Shown piece after piece: positions 37,525-48,713 of a DNA stretch of 64,000 nucleotides. The stretch's first letter is position 1. Each line of letters begins with the position of its first letter. Source of the stretch: Platerodrilus igneus (lineage: Eukaryota; Arthropoda; Insecta; Coleoptera; Lycidae). A program made the position numbers and the translations under genes. The notes under the pieces were generated by a model. The model did no database searches and was not told where the DNA came from. It worked only from the letters and a program-made list of their open reading frames with translations. The stretch spans positions 4,924,001-4,988,000 of the forward strand of contig JARFIW010001104.1 of assembly GCA_036346225.1 (NCBI GenBank). Reading direction: 5' to 3'.

Positions 37525-38767
37525 CAAGCGTTTATTGAGAAAATACATTTGAAAATGAGAGGTAGGGCAGTTTAATGTTAAGCCGGTTCCCCAGATATGG
37601 GAAAAAGCTATATCAAGAAAACGATCATGCCTGATTTATGTGATACTTATGTGCTTTGCAAGTATCAAAAAATATTTTTCAAAGTTAAGTGGTTTTGCAA
37701 AAATTCACATATATGACTGTCACGACTTCCCGGTCGACAGGTATCAAAACGTACCTTCGTCCAATAATTTGATGGTTGGTGTGAAAATGATTGCAAAAAA
37801 ACACACTTTCGGAATATGTATTGCATCGAATTAGTTACTAGGCAAGAAGTACAATGAAACAATGTGTGTTGTTAAACGACAAATACGTAGTGGCCTAAAA
37901 TTTCAGAGTTAACAAGCGTAAAATGTGATTGCGCAATCAGTTGATTATTTTGCTGCAAATTTTTATTAACAAACTTGTCAAATTATTTTGTTCAATTGAA
38001 TATACATATTGCGAAAGATTTATGTTAAAATGTGGATGTATTATTGAATAAACGATCCCATTTCATGAAACTATGAATATATTTAATCGCATTAAACTTA
38101 CCATATTCATTTTGACTTGCTGATGGCATGTGTTTAAAGTCTTTGTTCATTTCCTTTAAGGAAATGAACAAAAACTTCAACCTACCGTGCTTTTTTAATT
38201 GTTTTATTGGAATATTCTTCTAAAGAAGTATTCCATAAGTTTGGGCCTACTTGTATTAACGATATAAACTGGTCAGTATCAAAAACAATTTTCAGTACAT
38301 CCACATTGGTGTGACTTGTCACGTTGGAAAGTCGCCACAATCACAACCAAAAATTCAGAACAACCTCCCTCACAACAGCGCTGGCATAGAGGCTCTGAAT
38401 AAGAATCCCAGTGTAAAGTTTTACATATACACCAATGGTAGACCTGCGGCCGATTCTAATTCCATGCTAGGCGACCGAAATAAGCGCGATTCTAAAATTT
38501 CGAATCGCAATTCTGTATCTCAGATGTCGCCGGTGTAATACGGTTTTGAACGTTATTGTTAAAGCTGAATTCGGGATTTCTGAATTCGAGATTCCGAATT
38601 CCAGTATAAAAGGAGCCCAAAGGTTACTTATTTTACATATTTCTATTTTAATGTATTTAAAATAGAAGTAATTTAATGCATATTAAGAAACTAACGTTTA
38701 TAAGAAATAAATAATATGTAACATTTTAATAACTAAATAAATCGTCGTACTATACTAGCTCGAAGTT

Positions 38768-39081
38768 TTAACCTCCACGGCGGAGTCCTGGTGGTTTGGG
38801 AAAAGACGGAAGAGGTCGACCTCCACCATGGGGATTAAATGTAGGGTACCCTAAACCAGGGATCCTTTGTGGTGATGATAGGGTAAAAGCTGCCAGAATA
38901 GACAATATGAGCAGAATGATCTGAAAGAATGCATTAATCAACAAAATTGTTTCATATAGTTCGAATGCTAAAAAAGTATGTTACAGCAAATTGCTTTTTT
39001 ATTTAAACTTAGGAAGTAATAAAACAAAAATTTTGTACAAACTTATCTATACCAATAATGACTTACCAACCTTCGTGCCAT
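38768..39081 (-). CDS. Abaecin-like secreted proline-rich peptide, copy 1
   Basis: A two-exon gene. Exon 1 coding: 39081-39067 (ATG GCA CGA AGG TTG, then GTAAGT). The intron is 146 bases, ending TTCTTTCAG. Exon 2: 38920-38768. The product has 55 residues. MARRLIILLILSILAAFTLS is a signal peptide. The mature part, about 35 residues from SPQRIPGLGYPTFNP, contains GGGRPLPSFPKPPG and ends LRRGG. It has nine prolines, five Arg/Lys, no acidic residue and no cysteine. The GRPLPSFP core resembles the RPFPTFP core of hymenopteran abaecins, which are inducible proline-rich antibacterial peptides that act inside bacteria. Overall similarity is low, so 'abaecin-like' is inference. The frame, splice sites and promoter are intact. 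Confidence 0.8.
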
Positions 39082-39125
39082 TTTCGAAACAAAATTAGGG
39101 ATGTATGGTTGAGCTTAACGCTTCG

Positions 39126-39227
39126 CTATTTAAAAGTTAACTGATTCAAACAACGAACGTTCGAAGTTTTATAGTTGCAATATGAATGTAGGTAATTCCC
39201 CATGTACTACTTACACAAGGCGATAAG
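39126..39227 (-). promoter_or_regulatory. Promoter of abaecin-like copy 1: TATA-like, kB-like and GATA sites
   Basis: Upstream of the ATG at 39081: a TATA-like CTTTTAAATAG (39136-39126), a kB-like GGGGAATTACC on the gene strand (39201-39191), and GATAAG on the plus strand (39222-39227), about 20 bases from the kB word. Paired kB and GATA sites close to a TATA box are typical of insect antimicrobial-peptide genes controlled by Rel factors. The sites are conserved in copy 2. Confidence 0.55.
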
Positions 39228-39937
39228 TTCATAAGGTTTATGATCTTACTATAGAGAAAGTAAATAAACGCCCAATCATAACAGTAAATTCCAAGATGCA
39301 AGGAAATGTTTGTTATCTTATTTTGCTATTTTGTTTCCATGTACTCATATCAATTAATTACTTCTTATTACTGTGATGTGTTGAACGTAAATATAATGGA
39401 TACAAAAAGCCCCTAATAATTAATTTTTTAATATTGCCCCGATATCAAGGATTAAGAACACTTTATTGGAAGGTAAATGCTTATCAACACAGCTCGCGTA
39501 TCCAACTTTCAATTTCGTGTTTGCAATATTCGTAAAAATTGCACTAGTGAATTAACACGACGACAATTAGGTTAGTTTTTGGCAATCAGATCAGTCTATT
39601 TTTCAGATTTTAAACATGTTACGTGAATGTACTATTTCTTATTTATATGCAATCCAGCTAATTTGCAACACGCCGTAAACATTTAGTGTAACGACACATT
39701 CTTTTCTATAAAATAATCCTTGCCAAAGATGAAACCGAACCCGCAAGTTTCTGTACCGATCAGGTTCTAAATTCAAGATATACAGGTAGGGGCGTAAATA
39801 GAGCAAGTCACCTCAAGGGTGTTGTAGTGAAAATTTACCAACGAAGCCACTGGTGCATCTAAAAGCACTTTGAGTCTGATTCAGAATATTATTTTTTTGT
39901 GAGTACTAAAAATAATTAAACAACACGAGTAACTCGT

Positions 39938-40269
39938 ATATGATGATATATTATTAATAGATTTGAGGTCTGCTGTAAGAAAGTAAACTCTTTTTATGGC
40001 CTAAATTTTGGAATTTAATTCAAATTCTTGATCATAGGCTTTAAGGCAAGGTAATACATTAAATTAACATAGAAATTAAATTGAAATATTGTTCTAGCAA
40101 GAATCAGCTAAATAAATATTTCAATTTAATTTATATGTTAATTTAGTGTAATTACCTCGCCTTAAAGTCCGTGATCAAGAATTTGAGTTAAATTCGAAAA
40201 TTTAGGACTTAAAAAAGAGTTTACTTTCCTACAGCTGACCGCAAACCCATTAATAATATATCATCATAT
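39938..40269. repeat. Long palindrome (MITE-like), copy 1
   Basis: Arms of roughly 150 bases from 39938 and up to 40269. ATGATGATATATTATTAAT at the left pairs with its complement at the right, and CAAATTCTTGATCA and TTAAATTAACAT pair further in. A short loop lies near 40095-40115. No coding capacity. Confidence 0.75.
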
Positions 40270-40316
40270 TTATGCAAGGTCATTATCTCTCAACTGTATT
40301 ATAAATATATATATAT

Positions 40317-41008
40317 TGCCGTGTAACCTTGTTAAAATTTGTGCCCCACAAATTGGGCTAACATGAAAGTGCCGTGGATTTTTTTAAAATTTCGTGCTCA
40401 CTCCCATGCCAACATAAAAATTTTCAAAAAAAAAAAATAAAAAAAAATTATTTATTTATTTATACGTTTCTCTGTCTGTTTTATATTATCGATCGTTTAT
40501 TCCACTCACTCCTCAAGGCATTTGATATTTAAAGCAGTTGGTCAAATAGACCGTTGAAAACAATTTCATAGGAATTCTATCTTAACGTTTATTTAAGTTC
40601 CATGAACGTGACAATTAACAACAGGTGCTTCTTGAAACAACCGACCGTTTGAAATAACAATTCTCGGTTTCTTCCCTTCTTAGTATTTGTATAAACGAAC
40701 GTTGGCTTTTAAAATGAAGCATTTGCGTTTGAAATTACTGATTTTCTTATGCATGCAAGCTCCCTTCTTGCTTCCATGCGTTTGATTAAATTATTATAAT
40801 TTCTTATGCGTATCTTTGAGCTTTTATGTACTCAAAAGCTTTCTCTTAAGTAATTTTAAGATTTTAATTTAAATATAGAAAAATACCTTAATACACCTCC
40901 GTTTTCACTATATAAATTAATTAATTTGGCGCGTAAATAATTTGCTCCTATTTCTATATACACGGTTGCTAAAATTTTATTGTCTACACCTATTTACCCT
41001 CTAAATCC

Positions 41009-41014
<6 letters not shown>
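40317..41014 (-). mobile_element. LTR-like repeat family, copy D (internally deleted, about 0.7 kb)
   Basis: In minus orientation it starts TGTTGTGGATTTAGAGGG at 41014 and ends GTTACACGGCA at 40317. Both ends match copy C and both touch TA tracts. The middle 1.3 kb of the family is missing, including the promoter block. Confidence 0.65.

Positions 41015-41050
<36 letters not shown>
41015..41050. repeat. (TA)n microsatellite
   Basis: A TA run between LTR-like copy D and Penelope-like 3' sequences. Confidence 0.95.
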
Positions 41051-41054
<4 letters not shown>

Positions 41055-41650
41055 AAATCAGGTTTAATGATGAGTCTTAAATTAATACAAAGTAAAAAGA
41101 AATTATTGGCAAGTGACTCATAACAGTCGGCACGGAGGAGATCCGGCTCAACTGACTTTATCCATAGCCAAAAGTTAAGCCGGTTCTCTTCCCTGCTGAT
41201 TGTTGCTAAATACCTGCGATGTCAGGTGAAACAACACGAAGACACAAATTGTGAGCTGGGTGATGCTGTACTTCCCATAAAGTGTCTGTATTAAATATTA
41301 CAACTTTGCTACTTTTGTCCTGATGAGCCCCTATTAGGCGAAACGCGTTGACAGAATGCCCTCGTGGCTGAATTTGAGTCGCTTGCCAATAATTTCTTTT
41401 TACTATGTATTAATTTAAAACTCATTAAACCTGCTATTCTTTAAATTTAAACTTTTGGCTATGAAAAAAGGCAGTTGAGCCGGATCTCCTCCGAGCCGAC
41501 TGTTGCTAAAAACCTGCGATGTCAGGTGAAACGACACCAAGACACTAATTTTGAGCTAGGTGATGCTGTACTTCCCATGAGGTGTCTGTATTAAATATCA
41601 CAACTTTGTTACTCCTGTCCTGATGAGCCGCAATTAGGGCGCCTAGCAGT
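41051..41650 (+). mobile_element. Rearranged 3' ends of a Penelope-like element
   Basis: Three pieces of one 3' region. 41051-41180 is inverted relative to 41365-41480 (shared words: GGCAAGTGACTCA / GAGTCGCTTGCC). 41200-41340 is repeated directly at 41500-41645 (CCTGCGATGTCAGGTGAAAC, GATGCTGTACTTCCCAT, TGTCCTGATGAGCC). No coding part remains. The assignment to PLE rests on the hammerhead core with GAAACGCG, as in known PLE tails, and on the PLE neighbours elsewhere in the window. Confidence 0.5.
41300..41355 (+). ncRNA. Hammerhead ribozyme-like core in the PLE 3' region
   Basis: CTGATGA (41320-41326), GCC, loop CCTATTA, GGC (41337-41339), GAAA (41340-41343). The two invariant core strands flank a three-pair stem II with a seven-base loop, exactly the hammerhead order. 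PLEs are known to carry such motifs. Stem I and the cleavage triplet are not clearly identified, so activity is uncertain. The repeat at 41620 keeps CTGATGA and GCC but has lost GAAA. Confidence 0.5.
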
Positions 41651-43137
41651 AAGCTAGTTGAAAAACTAAGCTAACGATGTACGCTTGTTGAAAGTTGAGA
41701 GCGTAAGAGCCCTTCACCTCAGACTCTTGGGGCTTATATTCTCGTTCTCCACCCCTCAAATCTGCCAATTCTTAAAAATTTCTACAATATAAATATTTGT
41801 ACACAACAATTCTTCGTAAAACTTTCAACGCCCACTTGTTAATAAAATTAGTTTATCAAGCAAAGATGACAAGCGTAACGTCATCCCTGGAAGTGTATTA
41901 ACCTATACATGGAAACACAAGGATATAGGTTAAGTATTTATTTTAGCAAAAAAAGGTTTTAAAGATGAAGTTAAATAAAGATGGGCAAAAATTAAAGGTT
42001 TGGAGTCTTTTCGACAAGAAATTAGTTCAGATACGAATTGTATTTTTCTAAAGTACCTACTTAGTATTGAGTTAACTAAATGTAAAACCAAAAAATTGAT
42101 AAAATTTTGTGTCAAGGTTTACCCTGTTTAAAATTTGAAAAGTCGTGTTTTGAATATTCTAATTAAAGAGCGTGGTTTTTGTTGCTAAACTAGACCTTCC
42201 CATTTATATACTAAAAACACATTACATTGGAATGTTATACATTATTTGAAAACAGAACATTACTGTTTGAAAATGGTTTTAAATATTAAACACTTATAAA
42301 GGGTTCATTTTTAAAATTCCAGCGGTTTAAGATTTTCGGGAAATGGTTGGTTGAAGCATATGTCTTGGGTAGCGAAAAAGGATTTTAAAGAAGGTGTTAA
42401 ATATAAATGAGCAAAAATTTAGAGGTTTGGGGTCTTTAAAAGTGTAACTTTGTAAGAGGTGGTCCTATTTAAAAGCTATTTACAGATTTGGACTTTTTAG
42501 AAAAATCTAATATTAATTGACACCAAACAAGATAATTTATCTTAAAAGAAGCAAAAATAATCTTTTATATGTTTGCTAGAGGGTATGTGTGTAAAACGGT
42601 AAGGGGTGGTTGGATTTTAAATCTATTTGCAGATTCGGATTCTGCGTAAAATTCTAGACTAATTTGATGTATCGCATGGTTAAGAAATTCATAAGAACGG
42701 TCAGAAATCGTTGCCGGTAAAAATCTTAAAATTGAGATACCTTCTTAGAGAGTGACGCTACGTAAAAAATTCCTAGAAATTCAGGCAGCTGAGAAAAATC
42801 TAATATTAATTGATATCAAACAAGATAGATTTATTTCATGAGTGGAAATGTGGAGAAAGATTTATCTCGTGGGTGGAAAAGTGGGTTGGTAAAAATTCTT
42901 AAAATTAGGGCAGCTCCCTGAGAGATAATGCAATCTAAAAAATTCCTAAAAATTCGGATAGTTGAGAAAAACAAGATAGATTTATCTCGTGAGTGGAAAT
43001 GTGGAGAAAGATTTATCTCGCGGGTGAAAATGTAGGATGCTAGTGTAAATGTGGTCTCAGTTGCCTGTCAGGATTCTACTTTCTTGTTTTATTGTAAACC
43101 AAATTTTAATTACTGCTTTTAAAAATATTAGGCCTCA
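41651..43137. other. Non-coding DNA between the duplication copies
   Basis: No gene seen. It contains an imperfect direct repeat: AGATTTATCTCGTGAGTGGA and GGAGAAAGATTTATCTCG words occur at about 42825-42890 and again at about 42965-43035. Confidence 0.45.
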
Positions 43138-44166
43138 TTAGGGAGATGAAGTTTGCGCAATTTTGGATTCGGAAATATTAGATGTCAACGTAGAATAGAA
43201 GGTGGTGACAACTATTTTATTCGAGCAGTACAAATTATCCGATATCACAAAATCATAAGTGCTGTTAATTGCTTTATTATCATTCAAATCGACGCTCTTC
43301 TGATTTTAGAAATGTAGACTGTGCTAGATCAAAAAGTTAGCAACAATTTGTTGGTTTTTAATGCACAACCTTAATTAGCAAAAAAACATTCTTAGTGCTC
43401 TATTGATGTTATATTTTGATCCAAACAGGAGCATAACCGCAGTTTAGAGTGTTGACTACAGAATTTGACTTAAAAGATCAGTACAACTTACAGTGATCAC
43501 TGTAAATTTTCTTGCATTAAAATGCAAAAACTTTTACCTAAAGGCCTAATTGTCAATTCATTGCAACTGCGATCTTAATCAAACTACGTCTGTAATTTGT
43601 TGCAAAACAGGGCTCTTCCGATAACAAGAAAGCAGAAAAATTGTTTACTGCTTGTCAGATGAGGTAGAAAAGCTATAGTGTGTGTTAAAAAAGTTATTTG
43701 ACAATAAATTTCTGTAAAAAGTGAAATGTTAAGTATTTAAAAATTGTGTGGGAACCGTATGGTTTAGAAAAAATTATTTAATCCTAAAAAAATCCATTAT
43801 TTTAAAAAAAATTAAAATCCGACAGTTGAGATATAGTGAATCATTGGCGGTCGTTTTTAAGAGCGGCCACTCCTATATGAAAAAATGTATTTATATGTTA
43901 TATTCGTCACACTAAATGGCATATTTCGAGCAAGAAGTGCACTTGGGGTTTAATTATACCAGACGTACTAATATATGTGTCTCAATCTGCAACTTTCAGT
44001 AGGCTTCTTTTATACTGGAATTCGGAATCTAGGATTTAGTATGCGACATCCATTTCCATCCTTTTTCTTACATTGAGATTCTGAATCTCAGATTCAGTAT
44101 ACGACATTCGAGTCAATTAATTCCAGAACCGGGCGCTTGCTCGAGTGTGCGTTGTACAGTTTAAAA

Positions 44167-46560
44167 ATGAACATGGTAGAGGAAGCGCTTTTGCTATATT
44201 ATTATCAGGTGGTGACCAAAAAGAAAAAAAAGTCTAAGAGAAGCAAAATAATGGGTTCAACCGATAGTCATCGAACGTAATACAAAAAAAGCATACTATT
44301 TACAGTATTAATATTTAAAACAACACCCTTGAAAATAATTTCGACTACTTCAGAATGTCAATTCGGTCTTTTGACGAGCTTCACAATATCTTAAAAATAA
44401 AATATCTAAGTATCCAGTAATACGTCGAAGCATAACATCATAAGAAAGGCTAATGGTATCTTTAAGGTAAGTATGTATAATAATGGTATCAAATAAAGTT
44501 AACCATTGTGTGTGCATTTTAAAAAGTTTAACAAATAATTACATATTAGCAATATAATCCAAGACATACGGTCATACTATTTGCATTCAAATATACAGTG
44601 ACGTATTTTTTGTATCTAGACTTCTTTACGTTGGAAAAATTAGTTGTTTGATTCATATTCATGTTCATGTCATGATTGACTTAATTTGATTTCGATTATA
44701 TATAAAATATGTGAATGTTTTTAGTTATTTCAAAAGTTTATTATTGTATTTTACCTTCGAAAGGGCTACAAGTACTAAGATTATGTGTAGGTATTTATAC
44801 TGTAGAAGAGAAATTATTCATTACATGAATTAAGCAAATCCAGAACTTCAGATTCCTGTGAATTACAAGATAAGGCCAAAGATTGTAGATCTGAAGATAG
44901 CGTCGGAGGTGATGGGGTGATAAGAAAGCCCTGTAGCTGAAGTTGTGGTTGTATAAAATAACGTTGATTTTCCGTTTGATAGTATTTTATTGGTTACTGA
45001 AACTGGGGAAATAAATTCGTGGGATGCATAGGTGGGAAAGACACTGCTATATTTTCAAAATTACGGAAAGTGGTGGGTTGGCGCAACATTGGTCCTGCAT
45101 TTGTAGAGTACAAATATGTTGGAGTCATAGTTGAATTTTGTGGTGCCGGATGGAGTTTCTAAAATACCGGAACTGGTGTAGTCGACGCGGAAACTTTCTT
45201 TAATACTTGGATCATTTCTAGTTTCACATCCATTTTATTGCATGGGCTGGCTCTTTTAAGGTCGCTCAATAACGAAAGGAGGAAGTATCGATTTCCATCT
45301 TCGCTCAATACTGCGTTTTATGACAGCCAGAATTTCAATAGCGTGACCCTGGTCCTTGTTAGTTTTTTTTCTATGCTTACGCGGTTACCCTGCTGTAGAT
45401 GAACTACATCGATATTGTCGTCATATGTATTTTCGATGTCATTCTCGAAATCAAGTGGCATGCATACAAAATTAGATGGTATACTAAATAATACGAATTA
45501 TTATACAACATATTCTCTATCAGTATCAGATCTTGTTAAAACCGATAACTGTTCGAAGTAGATAAATGTCTACCAAGTAGCTCCAAGTGCCGATTTTTTT
45601 TGGTTCTTTTTCGGCCAGTTCTCGCACGAATGAATTTCTTAAAATTTTCCATTTTTTGTTCAAATCTTCGTTTAAAAAATAATAAAGATTTTATATATTT
45701 ACAGGTTCCTAGCTACGGGATGTTCCCTAACCGAGATGCATTATAATTTTAGAATTGGGGCGATTACACTAAATCATATTATTCAAGATGAATGCACAAT
45801 ACTATGGAACAGTATGCAAGAACATTGTATTCTTTAAGTAGCCCGTGAAAAATGGCTTGATATTGCAGATGGATTTTAAAAAAAAATGCAAATTTTCCTA
45901 TTTGTTTTTATTTATTGATAGGAAACACAAACGTGTAAATAACATTCCACGGTGGGTCTCTATATTTAATTGTAAATCATACTTCTCCATTCAACTGCTG
46001 GCCATGTACGATTCCTGTTATTGTTTTACTTTTGTGGACATTTGAGATCATGGCAAAAATAACGACTCGGCTATTTTGCAAAAATCTGTGCCTTATCATT
46101 GATTAATTGTAAAAACACTTTATACTCCAGATGCTTCCTCTTTATACGAGAACTATGATATCAAAATGCCATATGTAATTATTGTAGACGAAGCATTTGG
46201 CTTTTTCATGAACCTGATGTACCCCTTCAGAGGAAACATCACTGATTAAACGGGTGTACAATTATCGATTGCGCAGACCACGTAGGTATATTAAATGCTT
46301 TTTCGGCATTCTCGCCAACAAGCGGTGAATTTTTCATAAATGTTTGAATGTTTCAACAAACTTCGCAAAGAACATATTTTACGCGTTCGAGATGGTTTTA
46401 AGCAAGAAGATACGCCCTATTATTAATTACTGTTTGGCAATGATTTGAACAATTTGGACAATAACTATTCTGTGAGAAATCCAAATACTGTACGAGAATA
46501 TTTTGTCGAATATTTTATGACTACAGGAGCCATTCTTTGGCAGAACACAATAATTTAATT
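44167..46560 (+). pseudogene. Harbinger transposase, copy 2 (broken)
   Basis: The same layout as copy 1: MNMVEEALLLCYY start (44167), a shifted FDELHNILKNKIS stretch and a GTAAGT donor at about 44467. The catalytic region begins near 45940 with SYFSIQLLAMYDSCYCFTFV and continues in other frames with SLYTRELYDIKMPYV-like and VDEAFGFFMN sequence, up to TVREYFVEYFMTTG. It carries stops that differ in part from copy 1, consistent with independent decay after duplication. Confidence 0.75.
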
Positions 46561-46885
46561 TTGTATCAAAATTATGAAGCTTTTATGTATGTTCATTTCA
46601 AAAATAGATTATTTACTAGTTGGACAGATTGTCACTTTAGGGCCACTTTTAAGTTACTAATTACCTAAACGAAACTTACAATTAATTAATACATCCAAAT
46701 TTTATCATCAATCTTTTCCAAAATCTATATTTAATTCGTTAAAATAATTTGATAAGTTTGTTAATAAAATTTTTCAACAAAATAATCACGTGTTTGTACA
46801 ATCAAATTTTGTCTAGAATTAAGAGTTGAAAGTTTAAAAAATTAGTCAAAAGCGAATCGGGCTTGCACAATGGGGGTTCCGTACT

Positions 46886-48713
46886 GTAACGAATATATAT
46901 TCTGTGGCACTAGTTTTAAAGAGATCACAGCTATTCATTGTAGATCTGTGATATCTGATTTTTTGTATTCGATATAGTTACATCTGAAGGAAACACTTTC
47001 ACAATAGACCAGGACATTATTACCATTTAATTAGCTTTCAATGCATTACTAGGAAATATTTAATAGTAATAAACACTTTGAAAACGTATTTAAAAAGGAA
47101 CAAGTCATTTGTGTTGCCTACTCCGTAAGCGGATTATATCCTTTCAGTTATTAAATTAAAATAGCGCTTGCGTAAATAAGGTCACGAGGTGACGCGCAAG
47201 ACATATTAGCTGTTCTCTACGTGGAGAGTACGAAAAGGCAAATTCGCCGTTGTAGTTTGACATGTGAACGAAGCAGCAAACTTAAGACGATGCGGACACG
47301 AGCACGTGTCAAGTAGAGCCTCCGAATACCCATAACATGGTAGGGGCATAGGATTCGTGGTCGTCTTGGAGGCCCAAGAATGATGGTTATTCTTTAAGTT
47401 CCGGCAAGGCAATGGATCACGCTCCCTAATAAAAATGGCTTGACAGGTCGGTGATTATTAACGCGCGTGGAATAACCAAGTTTATATTTAATAATTAAAG
47501 CAATTGTCGTTAAGGATGTATGCAAAGCTGTTGTTAGACATTTCTTGGTAGACACGTTTTGAACAGATGTTGGTCGACAACATAATACCCTAGGCATCAA
47601 ATTTTGTAAGCAGGACCTGAACTTGTGCATCGCAGTTCGGTAGCAAGAGGTAACTTCTTCCCATGTATTAAAACTTTCAGTTACTATGTTTGCTAGACTT
47701 TTAAAAGTGTTCATATTAAATTTTAATAGTGGATTGCCTAATCATGCTACATTTTGTGCACGAATTAACTTTGCATGAGATCATAAAATTGTAACATTTC
47801 TTTAATTTGATAGCAAAGTTATTTCCTGTATGTTTGTTGTGGTTTGTTTAGTATTCTTCTTAATCTTCTTTGGGTATTAAACCACTCATAGTTTTTAAAA
47901 TTATCTTTATTAACGTTTCGATCCATAACCTAGGTTATGGATCTTCTTTGGGTATTAAACCACTCATAGATAATTTTAAAAACTATGAGTGGTTTAATAC
48001 CCAAAGAAGATTAAGAAGAATAGCAAAGTTATTTGTTAAAATTGTGCTAAACCAAGTTAAAATAACGTGAAATATGGTTCTTTAGGAAGCAATAGCAAAG
48101 TAATTTCGTAAGACACGTGGAATATACATGTGTCATTCCTATACCTGGATAAATTTGAAATTCTATTTACTTAAACTAGCTACATGTGATTTAAATTTTT
48201 TTATAAAGAATATGAACTAAACTTATGTGATATAAATGTAAACCAATACACAGATCTGTTCGTTGGGAAATTAAGTATCGTGTTTTAAAGTATTATTAAA
48301 AGTAAGGTCTTGTTATGTCAAGACAGATTTATAAGAAAAACTAGAATTCATTTTTATTATTTTGTTTTTGTAACTATATTTAACAAAAAAAAACGAAAAA
48401 AGAGAAACGACATTAAATTACATTTTTGGATTCAAGTTTTTTATTCTATGAATAATTAATTTTAATAAGAATATCTTGGAGAAAATAAATTTTTTTGAGT
48501 AACGAAATTAGACGAATTCTGAAACAATATAAAAGTACAGACATCTTACAATTGATTTATTCTAGATATCCATTTTTAACTAAAATACCTTTGGTGTGGT
48601 AATCTCAAGATTATCAACTCATAATTATTATTATGCTCTTTTATTGAAAAGTACAAATAGTGTCTTTTTAATAGAAAATTTGTTGTGTAACTTTTTCTTT
48701 CAGGATCATCGTG
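46886..48713. other. Copy-2-specific insertion, possible LTR-type fragment
   Basis: It begins TGTAACGAATATATATTCTG, a start typical of insect gypsy LTRs, directly at the break with copy 1. GC-richer stretches at 47160-47420 have no recognisable protein; minus-strand frames of 106 and 68 codons (47714-47394 and 47412-47206) match nothing I know. It also contains the inverted repeat 47852-48023. Confidence 0.35.
47852..48023. repeat. Inverted repeat related to the one at 22926
   Basis: The arm TCTTAATCTTCTTTGGGTAT at about 47857 pairs with its complement ending at about 48020, and part of the left arm is repeated at 47940. The spacer contains the palindrome GATCCATAACCTAGGTTATG and, on the minus strand, GATCGAAACG. 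Confidence 0.7.

Larger units (their letters stand above)
34452..38618 (+). mobile_element. PIF/Harbinger DNA transposon, copy 1
   Basis: Terminal inverted repeats: GGCTCCTTTTATACTGGAA at 34453-34471 and its complement TTCCAGTATAAAAGGAGCC at 38599-38617. The similarity extends inwards through CTCGGAATCT/AGATTCCGAA. The element carries a dead transposase (34618-36735). A second Harbinger protein (Myb/SANT) is expected but not recognisable. I could not define a clean 3-base target duplication. Confidence 0.75.
33825..40300. repeat. Segmental duplication, copy 1
   Basis: Matches 43138-51500 in direct orientation. 33825-37065 pairs with 43138-46885, and 37525-40300 pairs with 48714-51490; the middle differs. 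Estimated identity is about 90% or more by eye. Copy 2 has extra blocks at about 43520-43765 and 45245-45525, and a different 1.8-kb middle. Both copies contain a Harbinger element, an abaecin-like gene and a long palindrome, and both end in a TA tract. Confidence 0.9.

Noticed and set aside
38311..38538. 75-codon frame inside Harbinger copy 1
   Set aside because: The matching part of duplication copy 2 is frameshifted, and the sequence is near the transposon's inverted-repeat region; no protein family was recognised.
47206..47714. Two minus-strand frames of 68 and 106 codons
   Set aside because: No recognisable domain. They fall in a copy-2-specific insertion that begins like an LTR. They are mentioned in that entry only as unknown.
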